DNA of 54,533 bases. Origin: JACTOJ01 sp032335695. GTDB lineage: Bacteria > Bacillota > Clostridia > Clostridiales > Clostridiaceae. The DNA lies in assembly GCF_032335695.1 (NCBI RefSeq), contig NZ_JACTOJ010000028.1, forward strand, positions 1 to 54,533. Reading direction: 5' to 3'. Positions within the stretch are counted from its first letter, which is position 1, and each line of letters begins with the position of its first letter. The notes beneath the pieces are model-generated. The model was given only the letters and a program-made list of their open reading frames with translations. It was not told the origin of the DNA and did not search any database. The position numbers were made by a program, and so were the translations under genes. Positions 15,879 to 23,562 of this stretch are shown here, one piece after another.

Positions 15879-17378
15879 ATGGAATTACAAGCTAAAATAG
15901 AAGAGTTTAAAAATTATCTTAAGAGCATGGAGGACCTTAGAGGTTCTATTGCATTGCTGGATTGGGATGCAAGAGTTAATATGCCAAAGAAGGGTATAGA
16001 GGGAAGAAGTGATGCTATAGCATATCTTTCAGGAGAATATTTTAAAATGGAAACCTCTGATAAGATGAGAGAGTTTGTAGAATATTTTGAGGCTCAGGAA
16101 GGGCTTGATCATATCACCAAGGCAGCTGTAAAAAACTGCAGAAAGAATTATGATTTATCTAAGAAGATACCAGAAAGCAGATACATAGAATTTGTAAAAG
16201 CAAGCTCAATATCGGGAGCTGCCTGGGAAGAAGCTAAAGAAAAGTCCGATTTTTCTATATTCCAGCCTCATCTTCAGAAAATGGTAGATTTCAAAAAAGA
16301 ATTTGTTGAATACTGGGGATATGAGGAAGATAAATATGATACTCTTTTAGATATTTATGAACCAGGAATCACCGTGAAAAAATTAGATGAAGTTTTTGGA
16401 GAACTTAAAAATGAACTTGTAGATATGCTTAAAAAGATAGCAAGAAGTTCAGTTAAAGTAAGCTCAGAGTGCTTTAAAAAGAGTTTCCCTAAGAAGGAAC
16501 AAGAGGAATTTTCTATATTCCTGCTTAATAAGATGGAATTTGACTTTAATGCAGGAAGATTGGACGAAAGTGTACATCCTTTTACCACTAATTTTAGCAA
16601 TAAGGATGTTAGAATAACTTCTCACTATTATGAGAATGAATTTAGAAGTGCATTATTTAGTGCGGTTCACGAAGGTGGTCATGCTATATATGAGCAGGAT
16701 ATTCCAGACAGCTTAAGAGGTACTCTTTTGGGCACAGGGGCTTCCATGGGAATTCATGAATCACAGTCAAGATTCTATGAAAATATAATAGGAAGAAGCC
16801 AGCATTTTTGGAAGTACTTCTATTCAGAGGCTATAAAGAGATTTAGCCAGTTTGAAGAGGTTTCTTTTGAGGAATTTTATAAAGGAATAAATGAGGTGCT
16901 GCCATCTCTTATCAGAACGGAAGCTGATGAGCTTAGCTACAGCATTCATGTAATAATAAGATATGAGATTGAAAAAGATCTTATAAATGGAAGAGTAAAA
17001 GTTCAAGACCTTCCGAAGGTTTGGAACGCAAAGTATAAGGAATATTTGGGAGTAGAACCCTCAAACGATGCAGAAGGCGTGCTTCAGGATGTTCATTGGT
17101 CCGATGGAAGCTTTGGGTATTTTCCTAGCTATGCTCTTGGAAATCTCTATGGAGCACAGTTCTTAAATAAGCTTACAAAGGATATACCAAATATTTTTAA
17201 GGATATCGAAGCAGGAAACCTATCCACACTGCATACTTGGCTAAAGGATAATATCCACTGCTACGGTGCAGTTTATGAGCCACAGGAGCTTATAAAGAAA
17301 GTCACAGGTGAGGAACTAAAGGCTAAATATTTTATTGATTATTTAAAAGAAAAATACGGAAAGATATATAATTTCTAA
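15879..17378 (+). CDS. M32-family carboxypeptidase (carboxypeptidase Taq type)
   Basis: 499 aa, the usual length. The zinc motif HEGGH (H264, E265, H268) and third ligand E294 in GIHESQSR are present, plus LIRTEADELSY and the late SFGYFPSYALGNLYGAQ region. It is a cytosolic metallo-carboxypeptidase that trims C-terminal residues from peptides, usually with broad specificity except proline. TAGGAGGAG precedes the start. The stop is followed directly by a terminator. Confidence 0.95.
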   Translation: MELQAKIEEFKNYLKSMEDLRGSIALLDWDARVNMPKKGIEGRSDAIAYLSGEYFKMETSDKMREFVEYFEAQEGLDHITKAAVKNCRKNYDLSKKIPESRYIEFVKASSISGAAWEEAKEKSDFSIFQPHLQKMVDFKKEFVEYWGYEEDKYDTLLDIYEPGITVKKLDEVFGELKNELVDMLKKIARSSVKVSSECFKKSFPKKEQEEFSIFLLNKMEFDFNAGRLDESVHPFTTNFSNKDVRITSHYYENEFRSALFSAVHEGGHAIYEQDIPDSLRGTLLGTGASMGIHESQSRFYENIIGRSQHFWKYFYSEAIKRFSQFEEVSFEEFYKGINEVLPSLIRTEADELSYSIHVIIRYEIEKDLINGRVKVQDLPKVWNAKYKEYLGVEPSNDAEGVLQDVHWSDGSFGYFPSYALGNLYGAQFLNKLTKDIPNIFKDIEAGNLSTLHTWLKDNIHCYGAVYEPQELIKKVTGEELKAKYFIDYLKEKYGKIYNF

Positions 17379-17406
17379 AAAATGTGGCAATAATGCCACA
17401 TTTTTT
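17379..17406 (+). terminator. Terminator of the M32 carboxypeptidase gene
   Basis: AAAATGTGGCA, loop ATAA, TGCCACATTTT, then more T. A strong stem beginning at the stop codon. Confidence 0.9.
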
Positions 17407-17412
17407 ATTTTA

Positions 17413-17462
17413 GGCTCTATTTTAAATAAGTGTTGATTTTTACACTGATTTAAAATAGAGCT
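17413..17462. repeat. Dispersed palindromic repeat, copy 2
   Basis: GCTCTATTTTAAATAAGTGT pairs with ACACTGATTTAAAATAGAGC (one mismatch) around TGATTTTT. Same family as the copy at 6044. It lies directly behind the carboxypeptidase terminator. Confidence 0.8.
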
Positions 17463-17491
17463 TTATTTTTTCTCCGATATTTATCAAAAAA

Positions 17492-17515
17492 AATACTTGT
17501 CAAATGATAAGTATT
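17492..17515 (+). promoter_or_regulatory. Likely MarR operator
   Basis: AATACTT-G-TCA-AA-TGA-T-AAGTATT is a near-perfect 24-bp palindrome with one mismatched pair. It lies 71 bp before the MarR gene start. Typical MarR proteins bind such palindromes of about 16-24 bp and repress themselves. Confidence 0.7.
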
Positions 17516-17585
17516 TTGATACCATATAAGTAATGATTCTTGATTGATATTGATAATCATATTAATGTAATGCGAGGAGAGCAAA

Positions 17586-18059
17586 GTGTGCAAGGAAAAA
17601 TATGAAAGATTAATACTCGGTATGATTAATTTTAATACAGTTTTTAATAGTGAATTTGTAAATTTTATCCCGGAGCTTAGCAACGATGAGATCAGCCCTC
17701 AGCTTTCAAAAATTTTAAATGTGATTCATATGGAGGGGAAAACTACATCTTCAAAATTAAGCAGAATTCTTAATATACCGATTTCTAATATGAGCAGAAG
17801 CATAAATACTCTTAATTCTTTAGAGTATATAGTAAAAAAGCAAGATTCAAAAGACAAAAGAATTGTTTATTTAACTTTATCCTCAAAAGCATTAGATTAT
17901 ATATCAAAGGTTATAGCTTCCTCACAAGAGGTTTTTTGGGAAAGGCTTAATATTTTTTCCGAGGATGAAATAGAGGAGCTTACTTCCTCCTTTCTGAAAA
18001 TACAAAACTTATTTATAAAGATGCGAGAAGCTAATAATTCTAACCAAAGAAATAAATAA
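17586..18059 (+). CDS. MarR-family transcriptional regulator
   Basis: 157 aa winged-helix protein. The recognition region reads KLSRILNIPISNMSRSINTL, and the wing DSKDKRIVYLTL holds the conserved D-x-R of the family. A GTG start is preceded by AGGAG, 6 bases away. It is 13 bases from the following chemoreceptor gene, so the two are almost certainly co-transcribed and the ligand may be shared. The operator-like palindrome at 17492 suggests autoregulation. Confidence 0.9.
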   Translation: MCKEKYERLILGMINFNTVFNSEFVNFIPELSNDEISPQLSKILNVIHMEGKTTSSKLSRILNIPISNMSRSINTLNSLEYIVKKQDSKDKRIVYLTLSSKALDYISKVIASSQEVFWERLNIFSEDEIEELTSSFLKIQNLFIKMREANNSNQRNK

Positions 18060-18072
18060 GGGAGCTGAAAAT

Positions 18073-20064
18073 ATGATTAATAAAAGCATAAAAGCTAGAC
18101 TTATAATTTTAATAGGAATAATACTAGTTATTGTAAGCGGCGGGTTAGGTTTAATTTCCTATATAAATGCATCTAATGCATTGGTTTCAAATATTTCAAA
18201 AACCTTTCCGCAAATAGCAACTCAGGCTGCAAACACGGTTCAAGCTGCTTTAGATAGTCATTTAGACTCTATGGAAATAATGGCTGAGGACCTAAATGGA
18301 AATGCTGCGGATAAGCAAATGGCTATGCTTCAAAATGAAGCAAAAAGAAATGGCAGTTTAAAAATGGGTTATGCAGACAGTGAAGGAAACATTACATATA
18401 CGGATGGATCTACAGAAAACATAAGTGATACAGAATATTTTAAAAAATCCATGGCGGGAGAAGATTATATAGCTGATCCTGTGGTAAATAGCAGCAAAAC
18501 AGCCATGAGCATGGTATATTCTGTGCCGGTAAAAAATAATGGTTTAACAGCAGGGGTGATTGTTTCAGTACGCGATGGCTTAGAATTAAGCGATATGATT
18601 AAGAAAATTGCTTTTGGAAAAAGCGGAAGTGCCTATATGATTAACAGTAAAAGTGTAAGTATTGCTTACATGGATAAGAGCATGCCTTTAAATCAATACA
18701 ATTCAATAAAAGAAGCAGAAAAAAATCCAAGCCTTAAGGAAATCGCAGATATGCAGAGACAGATGATAGCGGGCAAGACAGGGTTAAGGGAATATTCTTT
18801 TAGTGGTAAGGAAGCTTACGGAGGGTACGCTCCTGTAAAAAAAGAAAATTGGTCCATAGTTGTTATATTAGACAAGAGTGAATTATTGTCCGAGCTGAAT
18901 TCTCTGAAGATATCTATAGCCTTATCTTCGGTATTGTTTTTGATTGTAAGTTTGGCAATAGTGTATTTTATAGCTGAAAGATTATCTAAAAATATAAAAT
19001 ATTCTTCTAAATTGTTGAACAAGCTGTCTACTGGAGATTTTACTAATAGCATAGCTGAAAAATACTTATCTCATAAAGATGAAATAGGACAGATGTCAAA
19101 TTCTATGAATATTATGCAAAATTCAATAAAGAATATGCTTAAAGCTTCCAAGGATACGGCTTTAGAAGTAAAAAACGGCTCAGAGGATTTATCAAATATA
19201 TCTCAAGAGATGGCTTCTTCCTCTACTACAGTGGCTGATTCTATACAGGAAGTGGCAAGTGGAATCAACGCTCAGGCTAATGATTTAATGGAAATAACCT
19301 ATATACTTAATAGCTTTAGTGACAGATTGGAAGGCATAGTCAGCAATGTACAGGAAGTGGACAGTAACACCTCATCCATGAGTGCTTTAGCAGTAGATAG
19401 CAGCGGCAATATGAAGCTTCTTATGGGAGCGGTAAATGAGATAAGCGAATCCTTTAAAAAGCTTTCTTCCATGATAAGTCTTTTTAATTCGAATATAAAA
19501 GAAGTACACAGTATAACGAATATGATTAATTCAATTGCTGATCAAACTAATCTGCTGGCTCTAAATGCGTCTATAGAAGCGGCTAGAGCTGGTGAGGCAG
19601 GAAGAGGCTTCACAGTGGTGGCAAATGAGGTGAGAGAACTTGCTGAGCAGACTAAAAATTCCTCGGATCATATAACAAAGCTGGTTTCAGAAATATCTCA
19701 AAGTGCGGATACAGTATCACAAAACACAAACAATATGGGGACAGAGCTTTCAAAGCAGGTTAATATAATAAACGATACAATAAATTCCTTTGAGAAGATC
19801 ATAGAGGTAATAAATATTGTAAATCCTAAAATACAGACCGTTAACTCATCAGTAGCGGAGGTAAAGAAAGAGAAAGATGATATACTTGCTAAGGTTGAGA
19901 GTGTATCTGCTATAGCTGAAGAGATATCTGCATCTTCCGAGGAAATAACAGCCTCCACCAGTGAGATGACTAATCTGTCAAATAAGGTGGCCGATACTTC
20001 TGCGGCTTTAAATAACACTACTAAAAATATGATATTGCAGCAGGAAAATTTCAAGATAGATTAA
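18073..20064 (+). CDS. Methyl-accepting chemotaxis protein with dCache sensor
   Basis: 663 aa. TM1 is at about 9-30, an extracellular double-Cache domain at about 34-280 (YADSEGNITYTDGS and YSVPVKNNGLTAGVI), TM2 at about 282-300 and HAMP at 302-355. A long signalling hairpin follows, with its tip near 488-513 (ADQTNLLALNASIEAARA). Acts at the membrane to control CheA. AGGGAGC precedes the start. It is co-transcribed with the MarR gene; an operon-linked chemoreceptor usually senses the compound handled by the regulator. The ligand is unknown. Confidence 0.93.
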   Translation: MINKSIKARLIILIGIILVIVSGGLGLISYINASNALVSNISKTFPQIATQAANTVQAALDSHLDSMEIMAEDLNGNAADKQMAMLQNEAKRNGSLKMGYADSEGNITYTDGSTENISDTEYFKKSMAGEDYIADPVVNSSKTAMSMVYSVPVKNNGLTAGVIVSVRDGLELSDMIKKIAFGKSGSAYMINSKSVSIAYMDKSMPLNQYNSIKEAEKNPSLKEIADMQRQMIAGKTGLREYSFSGKEAYGGYAPVKKENWSIVVILDKSELLSELNSLKISIALSSVLFLIVSLAIVYFIAERLSKNIKYSSKLLNKLSTGDFTNSIAEKYLSHKDEIGQMSNSMNIMQNSIKNMLKASKDTALEVKNGSEDLSNISQEMASSSTTVADSIQEVASGINAQANDLMEITYILNSFSDRLEGIVSNVQEVDSNTSSMSALAVDSSGNMKLLMGAVNEISESFKKLSSMISLFNSNIKEVHSITNMINSIADQTNLLALNASIEAARAGEAGRGFTVVANEVRELAEQTKNSSDHITKLVSEISQSADTVSQNTNNMGTELSKQVNIINDTINSFEKIIEVINIVNPKIQTVNSSVAEVKKEKDDILAKVESVSAIAEEISASSEEITASTSEMTNLSNKVADTSAALNNTTKNMILQQENFKID

Positions 20065-20101
20065 CGGACTAAAGCCATATAGAATAAATTATCAAATCAG
20101 T

Positions 20102-20134
20102 AAACGCAGAAGAAAATAAACTTCTGCGTTTTTG
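20102..20134. terminator. Terminator after the chemoreceptor gene
   Basis: AAACGCAGAAG, loop AAAATAAA, CTTCTGCGTTT, then TTGCTTT. The gene on the right is convergent, so it may serve both. Confidence 0.85.
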
Positions 20135-20136
20135 CT

Positions 20137-20631
20137 TTACACTTCTACATACTTAAATTCATTACCATGCCATTTCAAGAATTTCTCAAAATTCTCATAA
20201 GATACTCCTATGGTAGCCGTGTTTATTGTAGGATGAAAATTTACTATGCTGGCGTTTGCCAAATCGCTGTCCACTAGAACTATTACAGATTTTTCTTCAT
20301 CATTTATTATTGCATAAGGGGTAACAGAGCCAGGAGTTACTCCTAAATATTTTAAAAGTCTTTCTTCTGAAGCAAAAGAAAGGCTGGAACTTCCGATTTG
20401 CTTTGCCAGAAGCTTTAAATCTACCCTTTTCTGATCATCCACAACCACAAGGTAGTGAATATCACCTTTTCTGTTTTTGAGGAATAAATTTTTGCAGTGC
20501 TGTCCAGGTATATCTATATCAAACTTTTCTGCATCTTCCACAGTAAATAGAGGAGGATGCTCATATCTTTGATAAACAATTCCTAGTGAAGCTAATATAT
20601 CATAAAGCTTTTGTTCATTTTCAGTAACCAT
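20137..20631 (-). CDS. YbaK/ProX-type aminoacyl-tRNA deacylase (prolyl-tRNA synthetase associated)
   Basis: 164 aa. A YbaK/EbsC domain with HPPLFTVEDA near the start, HCKNLFLKNRK, KQIGSSSLSFASEERL and GVTPGSVTPYAI. These fit ProX / PrdX proteins, which hydrolyse Ala-tRNA(Pro) and similar mischarged tRNAs. The ATG at 20631 is preferred over the GTG at 20643 because AGGTGA lies 8 bases before it. It is a single gene, convergent with the chemoreceptor. Confidence 0.9.
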   Translation of the reverse strand: MVTENEQKLYDILASLGIVYQRYEHPPLFTVEDAEKFDIDIPGQHCKNLFLKNRKGDIHYLVVVDDQKRVDLKLLAKQIGSSSLSFASEERLLKYLGVTPGSVTPYAIINDEEKSVIVLVDSDLANASIVNFHPTINTATIGVSYENFEKFLKWHGNEFKYVEV

Positions 20632-20654
20632 TTTTTCACTCACCTTTAAATTTT

Positions 20655-20700
20655 AGGTTCTGCTTTAAATCAGTGTTGATTTTCACACTGATTTAAAACT
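20655..20700. repeat. Dispersed palindromic repeat, copy 3
   Basis: AGGTTCTGCTTTAAATCAGTGT and ACACTGATTTAAAACT around TGATTTTC. Same family as 6044. It lies upstream of the ProX-type gene on the other side of its ribosome site. Confidence 0.75.
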
Positions 20701-20715
20701 TCCTTCAGTTCGGCA

Positions 20716-20796
20716 GGCTATGTTTTAAAATGTTGATATTATCTTAGAGTTTCAGATCGAACGAAGCCTTTATCAACATTCTTTTAAAACATAGCC
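20716..20796. repeat. Second type of long inverted repeat
   Basis: GGCTATGTTTTAAAATGTTGAT (20716-20737) pairs with ATCAACATTCTTTTAAAACATAGCC (20772-20796) around a 34-base centre that includes CTTAGAGTTTC. A right-half relative of this element lies at 32985-33039. Its arms start with the same GGCTATGTTTTAAA as the smaller repeats, so the two classes are related. Confidence 0.75.
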
Positions 20797-20957
20797 AAAT
20801 CTTATTATGTTAATTATAGCATTTATGACAATGTGATGAATAGTCTTGAAAATCCATATTAGAACTGCAAGCAATGAATATTTTTTGTTTTATTATGTCA
20901 ATACTAATATTAGATTTAAAAATCATATTTATCAGGTTTAGAAAGGAGACAAATAAA

Positions 20958-21143
20958 ATGTTTGTTAGTGATTTAAAATATATTGCAGCTGAAAATTGTA
21001 CCAGTTTTGATCCTGAGGTATACATGAGAGTGATGGATATTTCCGATATAAGCAGAAGCTGTGAAAGCTGTAAAAATTACAAAAATGGAAGATGCATTAA
21101 AGGAAATATGGAGGATTTTTGCCATATATTAGAAAACAATTAA
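20958..21143 (+). CDS. 61-aa Cys-rich protein, unknown
   Basis: Reads MFVSDLKYIAAENCTSFDPE at its start. The C-terminal half has five cysteines as CESCKNYKNGRC ... DFC, a likely metal-binding knuckle. GAAAGGAG lies 9 bases before the ATG; the longer frame from 20874 has no ribosome site. It resembles small CxxC-type clostridial proteins of unknown role. Confidence 0.7.
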   Translation: MFVSDLKYIAAENCTSFDPEVYMRVMDISDISRSCESCKNYKNGRCIKGNMEDFCHILENN

Positions 21144-21216
21144 AAACAGTAGATTAATCAATGCAGGATTTTGAAAAATAACTTGCAAAAATAAATTTAT
21201 TTTTTATAATAATTAA

Positions 21217-21300
21217 TTCAAAAGCAAGCGTGGGCAGACAGTAAAAAGAATCCGTCTACCGTAGACGGACAGCCTTGAAATGCTTAGTAATACTGGCTTT
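21217..21300. other. Possible structured RNA or palindromic site before the serine operon
   Basis: Contains a perfect 19-bp palindrome TCCGTCTACCGTAGACGGA (21251-21269), GC-rich against an AT-rich background. GGGCAGAC (21231-21238) could instead pair with GTCTACC. AGCC (21271-21274) faces GGCT further right. It does not match any riboswitch I know (not T-box, not SAM). It lies upstream of the promoter at 21339, so it is not part of that leader. The rest of 21144-21469 holds that promoter and a short leader. Confidence 0.4.
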
Positions 21301-21338
21301 GCAAAAATAAAAAATATATAAGAAATTAAAATAAAGTT

Positions 21339-21368
21339 TTGACAATTGAACTTTATTGATAGTATAAT
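21339..21368 (+). promoter_or_regulatory. Sigma-A promoter of the serine-type operon
   Basis: TTGACA (21339-21344), 18-bp spacer, TATAAT (21363-21368). The leader of about 95 bases contains a 6-bp stem GACGTT/AACGTC (21419-21446) and no T-box sequence. Confidence 0.85.
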
Positions 21369-21469
21369 AATATTAAAATTTGAATAAATTGAATTGGAAC
21401 TAATCAAAACTTGTATGAGACGTTATGGGGCATATTTATGAACGTCATTATAAAACAGGGGGGTTAAAA

Positions 21470-22540
21470 ATGCATAAAAAATTATTTATTCCAGGACCCG
21501 TAGAAGTAAAGGAAAATATTCTTGAAAAAATGGCAACACCTATGATAGGTCATAGAAGTAAAGATGCTTCTGCACTTCAAAGGAGAATAAGCGACAAACT
21601 TAGAAAGGTATTTTATACAGAAAATGAAATTCTTCTATCTACTACATCAGGAAGCGGACTTATGGAAGGAGCTATACGTTCCTGTACGGCAAAGAGGGCA
21701 GCTGTATTTTCTATAGGAGCTTTTGGAAAAAGATGGTATGAAATGGCTGTATTCAATAATGTACCTGCGGATATTTTTGAAGTAGAGATGGGAAAAGCTA
21801 CTACACCTGAAATGGTGGAAGAAGTTCTTTCTACAGGTAAATACGACTTAATTACTATAACTCACAATGAGACTTCCACAGGAGTTATGACTCCTATTGA
21901 GGAAATATCAGAAGTTATAAAAAAATATCCTGAGGTAGTTTGGTGTATAGACAGTGTAAGTTCAGCTGCGGGGAGCAAAATAGAAGTTGATAAGCTAGGC
22001 ATAGACGTATGCATAACTTCATCACAGAAATGTTTGGGGCTGCCTCCCGGATTAGCAGTGTGCACTTTCTCAAAAAAGGCTGTAGAAAGAGCAAAGACTG
22101 TTCCATTTAGAGGGTATTATCTTGATTTATTGTCATTATATGAATTTATACAAAAGAAAGACTATCAGTATCCATCTACACCATCATTATCCCATATGTT
22201 TGCCTTAGACTATCAGCTAGATAGAATAATGGAAGAGGGAATAGAAAACAGATTTGCAAGGCATAAAGAGATGGCACAGATAGTGAGAGCTTGGGCTAAA
22301 AAATATTTTGATTTATTCGCAGATGAAAAATATCTTTCAAATACTGTCACTGCAATAAAAAACACTAGAGGCATCGATGTAGGGGCATTAAATAAGGCTT
22401 TGGGAGAAAGAGGCTTTCAAATATCAAATGGCTATGGAAAGCTAAAAGATAACACCTTTAGAATAGCGCATATGGCAGATTGCCAAGTTGAAGAAGTTCA
22501 AGAACTTTTAAGAAATATTGAAGAAATTTTGGGGCTTTAA
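21470..22540 (+). CDS. Class V aminotransferase (serine-pyruvate / alanine-glyoxylate type)
   Basis: 356 aa PLP enzyme. FIPGPVEVKENI begins the fold, and GHRSKDASAL and STTSGSGLMEGAI form the cofactor phosphate site. D173 in WCIDSVSSAAG contacts the pyridine ring, and TSSQKCLGLPPGLAV holds the Schiff-base lysine. It is followed by phosphoglycerate dehydrogenase and DUF1015, the clostridial arrangement where this enzyme stands in for SerC, turning phosphohydroxypyruvate into phosphoserine. That role is inferred from context. The ATG at 21470 has GGGGGG upstream; the earlier ATG at 21425 has none. Confidence 0.88.
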   Translation: MHKKLFIPGPVEVKENILEKMATPMIGHRSKDASALQRRISDKLRKVFYTENEILLSTTSGSGLMEGAIRSCTAKRAAVFSIGAFGKRWYEMAVFNNVPADIFEVEMGKATTPEMVEEVLSTGKYDLITITHNETSTGVMTPIEEISEVIKKYPEVVWCIDSVSSAAGSKIEVDKLGIDVCITSSQKCLGLPPGLAVCTFSKKAVERAKTVPFRGYYLDLLSLYEFIQKKDYQYPSTPSLSHMFALDYQLDRIMEEGIENRFARHKEMAQIVRAWAKKYFDLFADEKYLSNTVTAIKNTRGIDVGALNKALGERGFQISNGYGKLKDNTFRIAHMADCQVEEVQELLRNIEEILGL

Positions 22541-22544
22541 AATT

Positions 22545-22596
22545 AGGCTATGTTTTAAATCAGTGTAAAAATCAATACTGATTTAAAACAGAACCT
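22545..22596. repeat. Dispersed palindromic repeat, copy 4, inside an operon
   Basis: AGGCTATGTTTTAAATCAGT pairs with ACTGATTTAAAACAGAACCT around GTAAAAATCAAT. It sits in the 84-bp gap between the aminotransferase and serA, so it would be transcribed and could affect relative expression. Confidence 0.8.
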
Positions 22597-22624
22597 AAAA
22601 TTAGATAAATTGGGGGCTTTTATA

Positions 22625-23533
22625 ATGTATAGAGTGTTGATAACAGATGGTATGGATCAAGTTGCCATAGATGAGCTAAAGGCTGAAGGTTTTGATGTAG
22701 TAGAAAAATTTTATGCTCCTGAAGAGCTGGGGGCGGCGCTTCAGGATTTTGATGTACTGGTAGTTAGATCAGCAACAAAAGTTAGAAAACCGATAATAGA
22801 CGAAGCTGTGAAGGGAAAACTAAAGCTTGTAATAAGAGGCGGCGTTGGAGTGGATAATATAGATGTTGCCTACGCTTTGGAAAAGGGCATAAAGGTTACT
22901 AATACGCCAAATGCAAGTTCAGCATCTGTGGCTGAACTTGCCCTTGCACACATGTTTGCTTTGGCTAGGTTTGTGAATATATCAAATGTATCCATGAGGC
23001 AAGGAAAATGGGACAAGAAAAAGTATGAAGGAATAGAGATATTCGGAAAAACCTTGGGGCTTATAGGTTTTGGAAGAATAGCCAAAGAATTGGCTAAAAG
23101 AGCAGATGCTCTTGGAATGCAGGTTATCTATACAGATATAGTTGGTAAAGCAGAAGGCTATGATAAATTTGAGTTTTGTACCTTAGAAGAACTGCTTAAA
23201 AAATCAGATTTTATATCTTTACACATTCCGCTTGATAAGGAAAAGGGCGCTGTGATTGGAAAAGAGCAATTTGATATAATTAAACAGGGGGCATATATTA
23301 TAAATTGTGCCAGAGGCGGAGTAGTTTGTGAAAAAGCTTTGCTGGAGGCATTAAATAATGGAAAATTATCTGGTGCAGCAGTAGATGTGTTTGAAGAGGA
23401 ACCTACAAAGAATGAAGAATTAATAAATCATCCTAAGGTATCCTGCACTCCCCACATAGGAGCTCAAACTGTTGAGGCACAGACACGAATAGGAGAAGAA
23501 ATAGTAACTATAATAAGTGAATTTTTTAAGTAG
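22625..23533 (+). CDS. serA: D-3-phosphoglycerate dehydrogenase (short form)
   Basis: 302 aa. The NAD-binding motif GLIGFGRIAKELAKRA lies at about 142-157. Catalytic Arg is in NCARGGVV, Glu in FEEEPTKNEEL and His in PHIGAQTVEAQ. The C-terminal ACT regulatory domain of long SerA enzymes is absent, so serine feedback control through ACT is not expected. First step of serine synthesis. The start at 22625 is chosen because GGGGG lies 8 bases upstream. It lies between the aminotransferase and DUF1015 genes in one transcript. Confidence 0.93.
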   Translation: MYRVLITDGMDQVAIDELKAEGFDVVEKFYAPEELGAALQDFDVLVVRSATKVRKPIIDEAVKGKLKLVIRGGVGVDNIDVAYALEKGIKVTNTPNASSASVAELALAHMFALARFVNISNVSMRQGKWDKKKYEGIEIFGKTLGLIGFGRIAKELAKRADALGMQVIYTDIVGKAEGYDKFEFCTLEELLKKSDFISLHIPLDKEKGAVIGKEQFDIIKQGAYIINCARGGVVCEKALLEALNNGKLSGAAVDVFEEEPTKNEELINHPKVSCTPHIGAQTVEAQTRIGEEIVTIISEFFK

Positions 23534-23562
23534 CTACTATAAGATCTAGAGGTGAAATATTA

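Noticed and set aside
21180..21320. GCAAAGCC on the minus strand, suggesting a cyclic-di-GMP-I (GEMM) riboswitch
   Set aside because: Only this short piece matches; the second conserved stem and the tetraloop/receptor are missing, and no gene lies downstream on that strand.
21369..21469. T-box leader for the serine-type operon
   Set aside because: The leader is only about 95 bases and lacks the AGGGTGG antiterminator sequence.
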